Shown: piece by piece, positions 8,780 through 17,889 of the stretch | Numbering within the stretch: position 1 is the first letter of the stretch | Layout of the letters: every line of letters starts with the position of its first letter | NCBI RefSeq assembly: GCF_900115015.1 | Contig: NZ_FOUZ01000001.1 | Location: 124,001 to 188,000 of the forward strand | Source: Algoriella xinjiangensis | GTDB lineage: Bacteria; Bacteroidota; Bacteroidia; Flavobacteriales; Weeksellaceae | Direction of reading: 5' to 3' | DNA length: 64,000 nt | Program-made: the position numbers and the translations under genes | Notes under the pieces: model-generated | Database searches by the model: none | Told to the model about the DNA's origin: nothing | Seen by the model: the letters and a program-made list of their open reading frames with translations, nothing else

Positions 8780-9190
8780 TTACTGAAATTGATCAGAAAA
8801 TTGTCTTAATGTTTGATTATTTAACGTTTTAATTAATTGATTTTCGGTATTGCTAAACAATGTTTCAAGATTTTGATTCATTGCTTTACCAATTGGACAT
8901 TCGGGATTTGTATGATTCATTTTACCAAAAACATTTTCTTGATTTACCAATTTATACACATCGCCCAATAAAATATCGTTTGCATTTTTGATTAAAAAAC
9001 ACCCACCTTCTTTTCCTTTTTTAGAATCGATAAAACCTGCTTCTTTCAAAAATTTAATTTCGCGACGAACCACAACTGGATTTACATTGATGCTTCCTGC
9101 AATAAAATCCGAAGTAATTATCTCATTTTTAAACTTATCTGCCAACACCAAAATATGCAATGCAGTTGCAAATCGTAAATTATTCATCAT
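8780..9190 (-). CDS. Rrf2-family transcriptional regulator (YwnA-like)
   Basis: A 136-residue winged-helix repressor. The N-terminal half carries the Rrf2 DNA-binding fold (RFATALHILVLAD, then SINVNPVVVRREIKFLKEAG, and the wing at SKKGKEGGCFLIK). There is a single cysteine in the segment NPECPIGK rather than the three-Cys cluster of IscR, so an iron-sulfur cluster is unlikely. It precedes the NAD(P)-binding gene with a 62-bp gap that contains a second promoter/operator. It probably represses itself and its partner in response to redox or electrophile stress; this is inference. Confidence 0.85.
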   Translation of the reverse strand: MMNNLRFATALHILVLADKFKNEIITSDFIAGSINVNPVVVRREIKFLKEAGFIDSKKGKEGGCFLIKNANDILLGDVYKLVNQENVFGKMNHTNPECPIGKAMNQNLETLFSNTENQLIKTLNNQTLRQFSDQFQ

Positions 9191-9206
9191 AATCTATTTA
9201 ATACTG

Positions 9207-9248
9207 CAAATATAAAAACAAATTTTAAATGTAACAATTTTTATTACA
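9207..9248 (-). promoter_or_regulatory. Rrf2 gene promoter with operator copy 2
   Basis: On the minus strand a -33 TTG (9237-9235) is separated by 20 nt from a perfect -7 box TATATTTG (9214-9207). The operator TGTAACAATTTTTATTACA (9230-9248, TGTAA-N9-TTACA) overlaps the -33 element, which fits repression. Confidence 0.65.
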
Positions 9249-9273
9249 TTATTTTTTATTCGATAAAATCTAG

Positions 9274-9281
9274 TAAATTTG
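9274..9281 (+). promoter_or_regulatory. -7 element of the Crp/Fnr-family gene
   Basis: TAAATTTG matches TAnnTTTG, 19 bases before the start codon. Confidence 0.45.
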
Positions 9282-9300
9282 TAGATATACAAACCTATGT

Positions 9301-9876
9301 ATGGAAAATTATAAAAAACATTTATTAAATATTGTTCATTTAACGGAAGAACAATGGAACAAAATTGAAAACGTTTTGGTTGTAAAACAATTCAAAAAGA
9401 ATGAATTTATTTTAGTTCCTGGAGAATATTCTGAAGATTATTTTTTTGTAGAATCTGGCGTTATTCGTTCATATACAATAGATGAAAATGGAAAAGAACA
9501 TGTTTTACAATTTGGTACAGAAAACTGGATTGTAAGCGACAGAAATAGTGCTTTTTGTAAACAACAATCTAAATTTTATATACAAGCGATAGAAGATTCT
9601 ACAGTTGTTTTATTAAATGAAAAACTTGTGGATTTGATTGTAAGTCTTAATCCAGAATATTTAGTTGCTCAAAATAAATTAGTTCAAAATCATGTTCGTA
9701 GTTTACAAGATCGCATTAATTTGCTTTTAGGCGCTACTGCAAAAACACGTTATTTAGAATTTATACGCCTCTACCCTAACCAACTTTCGCGCATACCACA
9801 ATGGATGATTGCTTCTTATTTAGGAATAACACCCGAAAGTTTAAGTCGAGTTAGAAAAGAAATTGCACATGGATAA
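9301..9876 (+). CDS. Crp/Fnr-family transcriptional regulator
   Basis: A 191-residue protein with a cyclic-nucleotide-binding-like beta-roll (about 20-115, including FILVPGEYSEDYFFVESGVI) and a C-terminal helix-turn-helix (about 150-191, MIASYLGITPESLSRVRKEI). The cAMP-binding Arg-Ser pair of true Crp is not evident and no Fnr cysteines are present. It belongs to the common Bacteroidota subgroup of Crp-like regulators with unknown ligands. It overlaps the next gene by 8 bp, suggesting an operon. Confidence 0.85.
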   Translation: MENYKKHLLNIVHLTEEQWNKIENVLVVKQFKKNEFILVPGEYSEDYFFVESGVIRSYTIDENGKEHVLQFGTENWIVSDRNSAFCKQQSKFYIQAIEDSTVVLLNEKLVDLIVSLNPEYLVAQNKLVQNHVRSLQDRINLLLGATAKTRYLEFIRLYPNQLSRIPQWMIASYLGITPESLSRVRKEIAHG

Positions 9877-10477
9877 ATACAGTTTTGACGTTTTTGTCAA
9901 AGAAAAACCGAAAAAAAGCCCGAAAAATTTTATTAAATTAATTGTTTCATTTTTGGCTGTTTCGTTAATTAGTTTTGTTTTTTTAGAATTTAAAATCTTT
10001 AAGAATGATACGTTTTATTACATTTTTATTGGAGTTTTAGCTACAATTGTTGCTTATTTGAATGGATATTTTAAAAAACCCGAAACAAAATTAGAAGGTC
10101 ATTTTGATGGTAAATTAACTTTTTCTAATCAAGGAATTGAGGTTAAAAATGATTTTTATCCAATCGATAATCTTCTTTCAATTAATATTGACAACAATGA
10201 TTATGAAGGTAAAAAAGTTAAAGATTTTGGTGAATTTGAATCTCAAAATGGTTCGCACGGAATTAACAATCAACTAACTTTAAAAACGAAAGATAATCAA
10301 TTTATTGAAGTTAATTTTAAACAAAAATCGTTGGATGAGTTTACTAAAATTCAGCCAATTTTAATCTCATATTACAAAAATAATCTACTTACAGAGGACG
10401 ATTTGATTTATATTATGAAATTAGAATATGATATTGATAAAAACGAATTAAGAAAAAAACTTCGAAAAATAAATTAA
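9869..10477 (+). CDS. Two-helix membrane protein of unknown function
   Basis: About 202 residues from the ATG at 9869; a TTG two codons upstream is less likely. A basic N-terminus (KEKPKKSPKN) is followed by two transmembrane helices (about 25-45 and 50-68), then a soluble region with a PH-like beta pattern (LTFSNQGIEVKNDFYPIDNL). I do not recognise the family. Its start overlaps the end of the Crp-like gene, so the two are probably co-transcribed. Confidence 0.6.
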   Translation: MDKYSFDVFVKEKPKKSPKNFIKLIVSFLAVSLISFVFLEFKIFKNDTFYYIFIGVLATIVAYLNGYFKKPETKLEGHFDGKLTFSNQGIEVKNDFYPIDNLLSINIDNNDYEGKKVKDFGEFESQNGSHGINNQLTLKTKDNQFIEVNFKQKSLDEFTKIQPILISYYKNNLLTEDDLIYIMKLEYDIDKNELRKKLRKIN

Positions 10478-10522
10478 CCAATCACTAACATTTAAAACCT
10501 TAACTCCTATTATTATTTAGTG

Positions 10523-10530
10523 TATTTTTG
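10523..10530 (+). promoter_or_regulatory. -7 element before the DUF4241 gene
   Basis: TATTTTTG matches TAnnTTTG, 21 bases before the start codon. Confidence 0.45.
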
Positions 10531-10551
10531 TAACAATTAAAACGAAATATT

Positions 10552-11310
10552 ATGCAACCAACAGCAGAATGGTTAAAAACTTGGGAAGCTAAAAGAGAAT
10601 TAACTTTGGCGCCAAACGATTTAGAAAAATATTTTACAGATAAAGAAATTGGAGGTGTAGAAATTGACCAAGTTAACATGGGAGATGTTTCTTTACCATC
10701 AGGAAAAATTTTTGTTAATGATCCTTTAGGAGAATATCTTGCCGTAGATAAAGATCCTTATTTCTTGGAAACGCCAAAAGGTAATTTTCCTGTTACCGCA
10801 AGTATTGTAAAATACGAAGATGATGGTGAAGTAGAAAACCTAATTGGTTGTGTAAGAATTGCTTTTTCTGACGAAAAACCAGTTCGTTACGAAGAAGCGA
10901 TGAAAGGTATCGAGCTAATTGAGGAATTACAAGAAGGAGAATATTTTGGTTTTTCTATCGAAAGTGGTTTAGCTACAATTGTTGATGCGGAAGCAAAAGA
11001 TGATTTTGTTAAATTTATTGACGAATTCGAAAACAAAGGAAATGATACAAATCTTTACGATGATTATTTTAATGCTTTGTTTATAGAAAACGCTAAAAAT
11101 AACCCAAAATATCAGTCAGAAGAAGGAGATTGGATTAATTGGACTGTTCCTGGAACTGAGTTTAAAGCACCAATTTTTCAAGCTGGTTTTGGAGAAGGAA
11201 TTTATCCTGCATATTTCGGATATAATGATAAAAATGAAATCGTTGCATTTTACATTCAGTTTATTGATGCTGAATTAGAAGATGTTGAAGACGATGAAGA
11301 ATGGTTGTAA
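10552..11310 (+). CDS. DUF4241 domain protein
   Basis: A 252-residue acidic cytosolic protein with no signal peptide or membrane helix. The sequence from LPSGKIFVNDPL through FPVTASIVKYEDDG to the C-terminal GEGIYPAYFGYNDKNEIVAF is typical of DUF4241 proteins, which are of unknown biochemical role. The family often appears as a stand-alone gene near toxin-immunity or housekeeping genes; nothing here indicates a toxin. Own promoter and terminator. Confidence 0.75.
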   Translation: MQPTAEWLKTWEAKRELTLAPNDLEKYFTDKEIGGVEIDQVNMGDVSLPSGKIFVNDPLGEYLAVDKDPYFLETPKGNFPVTASIVKYEDDGEVENLIGCVRIAFSDEKPVRYEEAMKGIELIEELQEGEYFGFSIESGLATIVDAEAKDDFVKFIDEFENKGNDTNLYDDYFNALFIENAKNNPKYQSEEGDWINWTVPGTEFKAPIFQAGFGEGIYPAYFGYNDKNEIVAFYIQFIDAELEDVEDDEEWL

Positions 11311-11330
11311 AATCATTTTAAGATAATATA

Positions 11331-11363
11331 AAAATCCCTCAATAACAATATTGAGGGATTTTT
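11331..11363 (+). terminator. Bidirectional intrinsic terminator
   Basis: AAAATCCCTCAATA / TATTGAGGGATTTTT stem and T-run between the DUF4241 gene and the convergent hypothetical gene. Confidence 0.8.
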
Positions 11364-11368
11364 ATTAT

Positions 11369-11788
11369 TTAATAATATAAATAAGCTGTAAATGAACTAC
11401 TTGTATTATTGAAATAACTTATTGTAAATGTTATTAGATAATTATTGGAATCAAAAGTATAATCTTGTTTATGATTAAAATCTTTTAGATATTCATCATA
11501 ATAATTAATGGTTTTAAGATTTCCTTTTTTTATGACTTTAAAATAATCAAAAATAGAAGGAAATGGATTTACTCCAATATATTGTATATTTCCAATTTCT
11601 TTACCCTCTTGAAAAATTGAAACAAAATTGCAATCATTGTTTTGGAGTATAAATTGTTTCATTTGTTGATAATTGATAACATACTTACAGAATAAATATT
11701 TTTTTTCATAATGTGGTTTTAAAATTTTGTCTAAAACTACACGTTGTCTATATTGGTTTTTGTTATTAAAATGATAATTATTTAACAC
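11369..11788 (-). CDS. Hypothetical protein
   Basis: 139 residues, very rich in Asn, Tyr and Phe, with a basic N-terminus (YHFNNKNQYRQR). No signal peptide, transmembrane segment or motif that I recognise. Its A+T content is higher than that of its neighbours. The reading frame is intact and ends at a shared terminator, which supports it being a real gene. Confidence 0.45.
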   Translation of the reverse strand: MLNNYHFNNKNQYRQRVVLDKILKPHYEKKYLFCKYVINYQQMKQFILQNNDCNFVSIFQEGKEIGNIQYIGVNPFPSIFDYFKVIKKGNLKTINYYDEYLKDFNHKQDYTFDSNNYLITFTISYFNNTSSSFTAYLYY

Positions 11789-11882
11789 TTATGGCTAAAT
11801 AATTTAAGTATAATCGGTTATTGTATATTGTTTTAAGAAATTTTCTAAAAATTTTAAATTATACATAAAATATGTTAATGAA

Positions 11883-12317
11883 TCAATTCAAATTTTGTTT
11901 CGGGTGTGCATATTTTATCAAATAATTCATTGCTTCGTCACATTCTTTTCCTTCGATTACAAAACTTAAAATATCTTCGGTCAATTCATCAATTATTTGT
12001 GGATTAAACTCAAATTTTTTGGCTAAATCGATGCATAATTCTCTTTCATTTTCATGTATATATAAATCAGAAACCATCAACAAAACTAAGTCATACAATA
12101 ATGCTAATCTATCTGTAAATGTCTTAGGAAGCGAAAAGGGAAGTTGAGTTTTATCACTCAAAATATAATTTATTTCGTTGATAGAAAGTTGATGATGTTT
12201 CGCGATTTCAGAGATTATCTGAATCTCTTTTTCATTTAAATTACCGTCACTTTTTCCTAAAATAAATAGATTTTTGATGTGATTTAATTTATCAATTAAA
12301 GTCAAATTATTTTGCAT
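11883..12317 (-). CDS. TerB-like helical protein
   Basis: A 144-residue all-helical protein. The segment GKSDGNLNEKEIQIISEIAK and the later DLYIHENERELCIDLAKKF give the paired acidic, EF-hand-like loops typical of the TerB/tellurite-resistance-like superfamily, where they bind metal. Cytosolic. No other ter genes occur nearby, so a tellurite role is not implied. Confidence 0.6.
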   Translation of the reverse strand: MQNNLTLIDKLNHIKNLFILGKSDGNLNEKEIQIISEIAKHHQLSINEINYILSDKTQLPFSLPKTFTDRLALLYDLVLLMVSDLYIHENERELCIDLAKKFEFNPQIIDELTEDILSFVIEGKECDEAMNYLIKYAHPKQNLN

Positions 12318-12411
12318 ACTTTTTTACTTATAGCGCTTAATTTATAAAAATAAACGAATAATCTAAATACTTAAAATTTATTTAATAAATTAACATTCTC
12401 AAAAGCTTGCA

Positions 12412-13821
12412 ATGGAAAATTTTAAAGATAAAATAGATAATATTTATGCTAATCAAATCGAAAATAGGTCGTTAATTTCTGCGTTAACAATTGAAGAACG
12501 AAAAGCGTATTTGAGGAAATTAAAAACATCAATTTTAAATCACCGCGAAGAAATTGAACAAGCTTTATTTTTAGATTTACGAAAATCAAAAATAGAAGCA
12601 GATTCGACAGAAATTTTTCCTGTTTTATCAGAAATTCGGTTGTTTTTGAGAAAACTTAATAAATGGTCAAAAGTAAAAACGGTACAAAATAATTTATTAT
12701 TTTTTGGATCTACAGCTCAAATTCAGCCAGAACCTTTGGGAAATTGTTTGATTATTTCTCCTTGGAATTATCCTTTTCAATTGTCCATTATCCATTTAAT
12801 TGCGTGTATTGCGGCAGGAAATTCTGCAATTCTTAAACCTTCAGAATTTACGCCAAATGTTACAGCTGTATTAGAAAAAATAATCAGTGATGTTTTTCCT
12901 ACAAATTATGTTGCGTTAATTGACGGAAGTGTAGAGGAAACAACGTATTTATTGACGAAAAAATTTAATCACATTCATTTTACGGGTTCTCCAAAAGTTG
13001 GGAAAATAGTGATGGAAGCTGGCGCAAAATATTTAGCGTCGGTTACGTTAGAGTTGGGAGGAAAATCACCTTTGATTATTGACGGTACACTTCCGATGCA
13101 AGAAGTGGTAGAAAAAGCGGTTTGGGGAAAATTAATTAATTTTGGACAAACATGTATTGCACCAGATTATATTTTGATTAAAGAAGAATTTCAACAAGAA
13201 TTTATTGAAACTTTTTCGAAACATATAGAGAAAGTTTTTGGAAATGATCTTTCAAAATCAAATGATTTGGCTCGAATTATTAATCTAACGAATTTTAAAA
13301 GATTAAAAAATTTGATTGATGATGCGATTTCAAAAGGTGCAAATTGTCCATTCGGAAATCAATATTTAGAGAATGAATTATACATAAAACCAACTCTTTT
13401 AACAAATGTTTCATATGATGCTTTAATTAATGAAGAAGAAATATTTGGTGCAATTTTTCCTATTTATGCATTTAAAGAAATAAATGAAGTAATTGAGTTT
13501 ATTAATCTGAAAGAAAAACCTTTAGCGTTATATATTTTATCCAATAATAAAAATTTTATTACTCAAATCAAAACAAAAACTTCTTCTGGCGCAGTTGTAA
13601 TTAATGAAACTTTGGTACATATTCTTCATCCAAATTTACCTTTTGGTGGTGTAAATAATTCAGGAATTGGAGCTTCAACTGGTTATGAGGGGTTTAAAGA
13701 TTTTTCACATTTAAAACCAATTCTTAAAGTGAATAGATTGTTATCTCCATCCAAATTTTTAAATTTTCCCTATAAACCAATAACACAAAAGGTTGTCGAT
13801 TTTTTAATAAAATATTTTTAA
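12412..13821 (+). CDS. Aldehyde dehydrogenase (ALDH3-like)
   Basis: A 469-residue NAD(P)-dependent oxidoreductase acting on aldehydes. The family signatures are present: ISPWNYPFQLS for the cofactor site, the HFTGSPKVGK turn, VTLELGGKSPLII with the general-base Glu, and NFGQTCIAPDYIL with the nucleophilic Cys. The C-terminus has PFGGVNNSGIGASTGYEGF. The length and the hydrophobic C-terminal tail fit the ALDH3/coniferyl-aldehyde and fatty-aldehyde subgroup. The substrate is unknown. Confidence 0.9.
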   Translation: MENFKDKIDNIYANQIENRSLISALTIEERKAYLRKLKTSILNHREEIEQALFLDLRKSKIEADSTEIFPVLSEIRLFLRKLNKWSKVKTVQNNLLFFGSTAQIQPEPLGNCLIISPWNYPFQLSIIHLIACIAAGNSAILKPSEFTPNVTAVLEKIISDVFPTNYVALIDGSVEETTYLLTKKFNHIHFTGSPKVGKIVMEAGAKYLASVTLELGGKSPLIIDGTLPMQEVVEKAVWGKLINFGQTCIAPDYILIKEEFQQEFIETFSKHIEKVFGNDLSKSNDLARIINLTNFKRLKNLIDDAISKGANCPFGNQYLENELYIKPTLLTNVSYDALINEEEIFGAIFPIYAFKEINEVIEFINLKEKPLALYILSNNKNFITQIKTKTSSGAVVINETLVHILHPNLPFGGVNNSGIGASTGYEGFKDFSHLKPILKVNRLLSPSKFLNFPYKPITQKVVDFLIKYF

Positions 13822-13847
13822 ATCATTTCAAACGTTTTCGATTTATA

Positions 13848-13879
13848 TTTGTTTTATAGGACTTACAATGTTATTTTTG
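13848..13879 (+). promoter_or_regulatory. Complete Bacteroidota-type promoter of the IscR-like gene
   Basis: A -33 TTTG (13848-13851) is separated by 20 nt from a perfect -7 box TATTTTTG (13872-13879). It leaves a leader of only about 14 nt before the TTG start codon at 13899 and supports that start. Confidence 0.65.
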
Positions 13880-13898
13880 TAGTTAAATCGATATAAAA

Positions 13899-14306
13899 TT
13901 GTTATCTAAAAAAACGAAATACGGATTAAAAGCAATGGCACATTTGGCCAGGCAAGAAACCAATAAACCTGTTTTGATTGGACAAATTTCTGAGACAGAA
14001 GTAATTCCGAAAAAATTTTTGGAAGCTATTTTGTTGGATTTAAAGAAACTTGGTTTTGTAAATTCAAAACAAGGAAAAGGAGGCGGATATTATTTGGCAA
14101 AAGAACCAAAAGATATCAGTTTAGCTTCTTTAATTCGTGTTCTCGAAGGTCCTATCGCACTTTTACCTTGCGTGAGTAAAAATTATTACGAAAAATGTGA
14201 TGATTGTCCTAACGAAGGCGTTTGCTCGCTGAATAGAGTGATGATTGAGTTGCGAGATTCGACATTAGAAATTCTGGAAAATAAATCTTTAGAAAGTTTA
14301 AAATAA
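13899..14306 (+). CDS. Rrf2-family regulator with candidate Fe-S cysteines (IscR-like)
   Basis: A 135-residue winged-helix regulator starting at TTG (MLSKKTKYGLKAMAHLA, the classic Rrf2 N-terminus). The DNA-binding helices and wing (SKQGKGGGYYLAK) are conserved. Four cysteines (91, 100, 103, 109, in LPCVSK..EKCDDCPNEGVC) fall where IscR carries its three [2Fe-2S] ligands, so an iron-sulfur or redox sensor is plausible. It lies between the aldehyde dehydrogenase and tilS and is not with isc/suf genes. Confidence 0.85.
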   Translation: MLSKKTKYGLKAMAHLARQETNKPVLIGQISETEVIPKKFLEAILLDLKKLGFVNSKQGKGGGYYLAKEPKDISLASLIRVLEGPIALLPCVSKNYYEKCDDCPNEGVCSLNRVMIELRDSTLEILENKSLESLK

Positions 14307-14308
14307 TT

Positions 14309-14337
14309 GAAGCCTGATTTATTCAGGCTTTTTATTT
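14309..14337 (+). terminator. Intrinsic terminator of the IscR-like gene
   Basis: AAGCCTGA / TTCAGGCTT stem followed by T residues. Confidence 0.75.
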
Positions 14338-14416
14338 TTATAGAAAATTGTATAAAACATTCAAAGAATTATATAAAATACTTTGAAAAGTTTAGCGTTA
14401 ATTGCACAATAATTCA

Positions 14417-15724
14417 ATGAAAAATAAATCACTACAAATTCAATTTAACGGAATACTAGAAAATCATAATTTTGCAACGCATCGTTATTTATTAGCGATA
14501 AGTGGTGGAGTTGATAGTATGGTTTTGTTAGATTTATTTCGTCAAACTTCGGCTAATTTTCAGGTTGCGCATTGCAATTTTCAGTTAAGAGCCGAAGATG
14601 CAAATGGCGACGAAGAATTTGTTCGAAATTATTGTGGTTTATATAATATTCCATTTCATTCGGTTCGGTTTGATGTGGCGGCATATCAAAAAACCGGAAA
14701 TTATTCGGTAGAAATGGCTTGTCGTAATTTGCGTTATGATTGGTTTGCAGAAATTCAGAAAATTAATCAGTTAGATTTTTTAGTGACTGCTCATCATTTG
14801 GACGATAATCTCGAAACTTTTTTGATTAATCTGTCTCGTGGTACGGGATTGAAAGGTTTGGTTGGTATGCAGATTGATAATGGTCGCATACTTCGTCCTT
14901 TGTTAGAATTTACTAAAAATAATCTTTTAGAATATGCTGAAAATAACACTTTGGCTTGGCGAGAAGATTATACAAATGCAACAGACGATTATACCAGAAA
15001 TAAAATTAGACATCATATTTCGCCCGTTCTAAAAGAAATTCATTCGCAATTTGACGAGAATTTTTTGGCTACTTTAAATCATATCAATGATAATTATTTG
15101 ATTGTACAACAACGAGTTGATGAAATTACAAGTGGTTTATTTACAGGAACTAATCCAATAAAAATAGAGATTTCTGAATTAAGAAAACTTAATCCGTTAG
15201 CAACTTATATTCATTATTTATTTGAAAAATACAATTTTAATTCGCCCAACGAAATTATAAAATTTTTAGATTCGGAAACGGGAAGTGAAATAAAATCAAC
15301 AACTTATAGATTAATCAAAGATCGCGAATATTTACTTTTAAAAAGTATTGAAGAGATAAATGACAATGAAATCACGATTTTAAACGATTTTATTGAAATC
15401 AATTCGTTAAATTTGAAGTTCGTGAAATCGATAAATCCACACGAAAATACCACTGAAATAGTAGACTTTACATCAATTTCGTTTCCGCTTAAACTGCGAA
15501 AAGTGAAAGAAGGAGATTACTTTTATCCGATAGGAATGAAAGGTCAAAAAAAATTGATAAGTAAGTTTATGAAAGATTTAAAACTCTCTAAATTAGAAAA
15601 AGAGCAAGTTTGGCTTTTATGTGATCAAAATGATGATATAATTTGGGTGGTAAATTATCGTTTGGATGAACGTTTTAAAACAACAAAAACAAGTAAAAAC
15701 TTTTTAAACATCACACTATGTTAA
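14417..15724 (+). CDS. tilS: tRNA(Ile)-lysidine synthase
   Basis: Modifies C34 of the AUA-reading tRNA-Ile to lysidine using ATP and lysine; essential for AUA decoding. It has about 435 residues from the ATG at 14417; a TTG five codons upstream is less likely. The PP-loop SGGVDSM (about residues 29-35) binds ATP. HCNFQLRAEDANGDEEF and TAHHLDDNLETFLINLSRG are the following family signatures, and a C-terminal substrate-binding domain (FYPIGMKGQKKLISKF) completes it. The last 7 bases overlap dsbD, indicating translational coupling. Confidence 0.93.
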   Translation: MKNKSLQIQFNGILENHNFATHRYLLAISGGVDSMVLLDLFRQTSANFQVAHCNFQLRAEDANGDEEFVRNYCGLYNIPFHSVRFDVAAYQKTGNYSVEMACRNLRYDWFAEIQKINQLDFLVTAHHLDDNLETFLINLSRGTGLKGLVGMQIDNGRILRPLLEFTKNNLLEYAENNTLAWREDYTNATDDYTRNKIRHHISPVLKEIHSQFDENFLATLNHINDNYLIVQQRVDEITSGLFTGTNPIKIEISELRKLNPLATYIHYLFEKYNFNSPNEIIKFLDSETGSEIKSTTYRLIKDREYLLLKSIEEINDNEITILNDFIEINSLNLKFVKSINPHENTTEIVDFTSISFPLKLRKVKEGDYFYPIGMKGQKKLISKFMKDLKLSKLEKEQVWLLCDQNDDIIWVVNYRLDERFKTTKTSKNFLNITLC

Positions 15725-17787
15725 AAAAACTTTGGATACTTTTTTTGTTTCCAATTTTAGTAAATGCACAACTATTTAGTCCTGCTAAGTGGTCGAGTTC
15801 TGTAAAAGAAGTTGGACAAAATGAGTTTGAGATTGAGGTAACAGGAAAAATAGATAAAGGTTGGCACCTTTATTCTGTAAAACATCCTGATGGAGGAATT
15901 GGAATTCCGGCGAGTGCAACATTTAAATCTCCTGCAGATGCCAAATTAGTTGGCGGTGTACGCGAGGTTGGAAATCGAATTGATAAATACAGTAAAATCT
16001 TTGAACAAGATGAAAAGTATTTTGAAAATCAAGTAAAATTTGTTCAAAAAGTAAAAGTTTCTGGCGATAAACCAGTAAACGTTAGTTATACAATCGAGTT
16101 TCAGATGTGTGATGCCGAACGTTGTTTGCCTCCAGATGAAACAAGTGGAACGGTAAAATTAACGCCAAAAGCAGTTGTAGAGGATAAAAAAGAAGAAGCT
16201 AAAACGGAAGATAAATTGTTAGCAGATTCTGTTCTTGTTCCTGTTGCAACAGTTGATAGTTCTGTGTCTACAGTAGATTCTACAGCGTCAATTGCATCAA
16301 CTAATGATACAATCAAAAAAGTTGATGATTCTTTATTGGCAGATAATGAGAAGAAAGATAATGGTTTATTAAAAATATTTTCTTTAGGATTTTTAGGAGG
16401 TTTAGCAGCTTTGTTAATGCCTTGTATTTTCCCGATGATTCCGTTGACGGTAAGTATGTTTACCAAACAAAGTAAATCGAAAGGAGAAGGTGTAGGAAAA
16501 GCTTTTATTTACGGTTTATCAATTATTGTAATCTACGTTTTATTGGGCTTATTAGCGACTGTATTATTTGGTCCATCTGTTCTAAATGAAATGTCTACAA
16601 ATCCTTGGGTTAACTTAGCATTTTTTGTCGTTTTTATCATATTCGCAGTGTCATTTTTTGGTGCTTTCGAATTGACTTTACCAAGTAAATGGGTAAATGC
16701 AGCCGATAAAGGCGCTGATAAAGGCGGATTAATCGGAATATTTTTCATGGCATTTACATTAGCCTTGGTTTCGTTTTCGTGTACAGGTCCAATTATTGGC
16801 TCGTTATTAGTACAGGCTACACAAGGCGGAAATTACTATTCGTTAATGATTGGTATGTTCGGATTCTCATTAGCTTTAGCCATTCCATTTACATTATTTG
16901 CAATGTTCCCAGGTTGGTTAAACTCAATGCCAAAATCTGGAGGATGGTTAAATACAATCAAAGTTTCATTAGGATTTATAGAGTTAGCATTTGCATTAAA
17001 ATTCTTATCAAATGCAGATTTAGTATGGCAAATGAATTGGTTACCAAGAGAAATATTTTTATCATTTTGGATTGCAATTTTCTTCCTTTTAGGATTATAT
17101 CTTTTAGGTAAATTTAGATTAGAATTAGACGCACCAACACAAACAATTGGTGTTCCACGATTATTCTTTTCACTATTCGCATTTGTATTCGTAGTGTACA
17201 TGATTCCTGGTTTATGGGGAGCTCCATTAAAATATTTAAGTGGATTAACGCCACCAATGACTTATTCTGAATCGCCTCGTGGTTTTCATGAAGGTGTAGG
17301 AAGCGGACAAACTGCTGTAAAATTTGAAGATCCAAATATGGTAGAAGGACCATATGGAATTCCTGCTTTCAAGGATTTTGAATTAGCTGCTGCTTATGCA
17401 GAAAAAGTTGGTAAACCAATGTTGTTAGATTTTACAGGACATGCATGTGCAAATTGCCGTAAAGTTGAAGAGCGTGTTTGGAGCGATGAACGTGTAAAGA
17501 AAATATTAGCCGAAGATGTTGTTTTGGTTTCTTTATATGTTGACGAAGCAAAAGAATTGCCAGAAGATCAAAAAGTATATTCGAAAGCGTTAGACCGTAA
17601 ATTAAAAACGGTTGGTAATAAATGGACAGCTTTCGAGATAGAGCATTTTAATGCAAATGCACAACCATATTATATTTTAGTAGACAAAGATTTAAATCGT
17701 TTTTCTAAGCCATTAGAAGCCGAACTTGATATCGAAGTTTATCTAAAATGGTTGAATGACGGGCTTGCAAAGTATAAAGCAAAATAA
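15718..17787 (+). CDS. dsbD: Thiol:disulfide interchange protein DsbD
   Basis: Carries electrons from cytosolic thioredoxin across the inner membrane to periplasmic thiol proteins. 689 residues: a signal peptide to about residue 17, a periplasmic alpha domain with a Cys pair (MCDAERCLPP), a Ser/Thr/Asp-rich linker (about 165-205), an eight-helix transmembrane region (about 218-515) with the two conserved cysteines in LMPCIFPMIP and SFSCTGPIIG, and a C-terminal thioredoxin domain with the CANC active site (Cys577, Cys580). All electron-relay cysteines are present. Coupled to tilS by overlap and followed by a strong terminator. Confidence 0.92.
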   Translation: MLKKLWILFLFPILVNAQLFSPAKWSSSVKEVGQNEFEIEVTGKIDKGWHLYSVKHPDGGIGIPASATFKSPADAKLVGGVREVGNRIDKYSKIFEQDEKYFENQVKFVQKVKVSGDKPVNVSYTIEFQMCDAERCLPPDETSGTVKLTPKAVVEDKKEEAKTEDKLLADSVLVPVATVDSSVSTVDSTASIASTNDTIKKVDDSLLADNEKKDNGLLKIFSLGFLGGLAALLMPCIFPMIPLTVSMFTKQSKSKGEGVGKAFIYGLSIIVIYVLLGLLATVLFGPSVLNEMSTNPWVNLAFFVVFIIFAVSFFGAFELTLPSKWVNAADKGADKGGLIGIFFMAFTLALVSFSCTGPIIGSLLVQATQGGNYYSLMIGMFGFSLALAIPFTLFAMFPGWLNSMPKSGGWLNTIKVSLGFIELAFALKFLSNADLVWQMNWLPREIFLSFWIAIFFLLGLYLLGKFRLELDAPTQTIGVPRLFFSLFAFVFVVYMIPGLWGAPLKYLSGLTPPMTYSESPRGFHEGVGSGQTAVKFEDPNMVEGPYGIPAFKDFELAAAYAEKVGKPMLLDFTGHACANCRKVEERVWSDERVKKILAEDVVLVSLYVDEAKELPEDQKVYSKALDRKLKTVGNKWTAFEIEHFNANAQPYYILVDKDLNRFSKPLEAELDIEVYLKWLNDGLAKYKAK

Positions 17788-17828
17788 GAAAATATAAATC
17801 TGAAGATTAATTTAGATTTTATAAATAA

Positions 17829-17862
17829 AAAAAAGCAGTACAATTCGTTGTGCTGCTTTTTT
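17829..17862 (+). terminator. Intrinsic terminator of tilS-dsbD
   Basis: An A-tract, then GCAGTACA / TGTGCTGC around ATTCGT, then a long T-run. It faces the tracrRNA gene, which ends from the other side about 30 bp further on. Confidence 0.85.
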
Positions 17863-17889
17863 TGATTTGAGAACAAAACATATAAAAAT

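Noticed and set aside
16101-17353. Several open frames opposite or out of frame with dsbD
   Set aside because: They are shadows of a well-supported long gene, with no family features or promoters.
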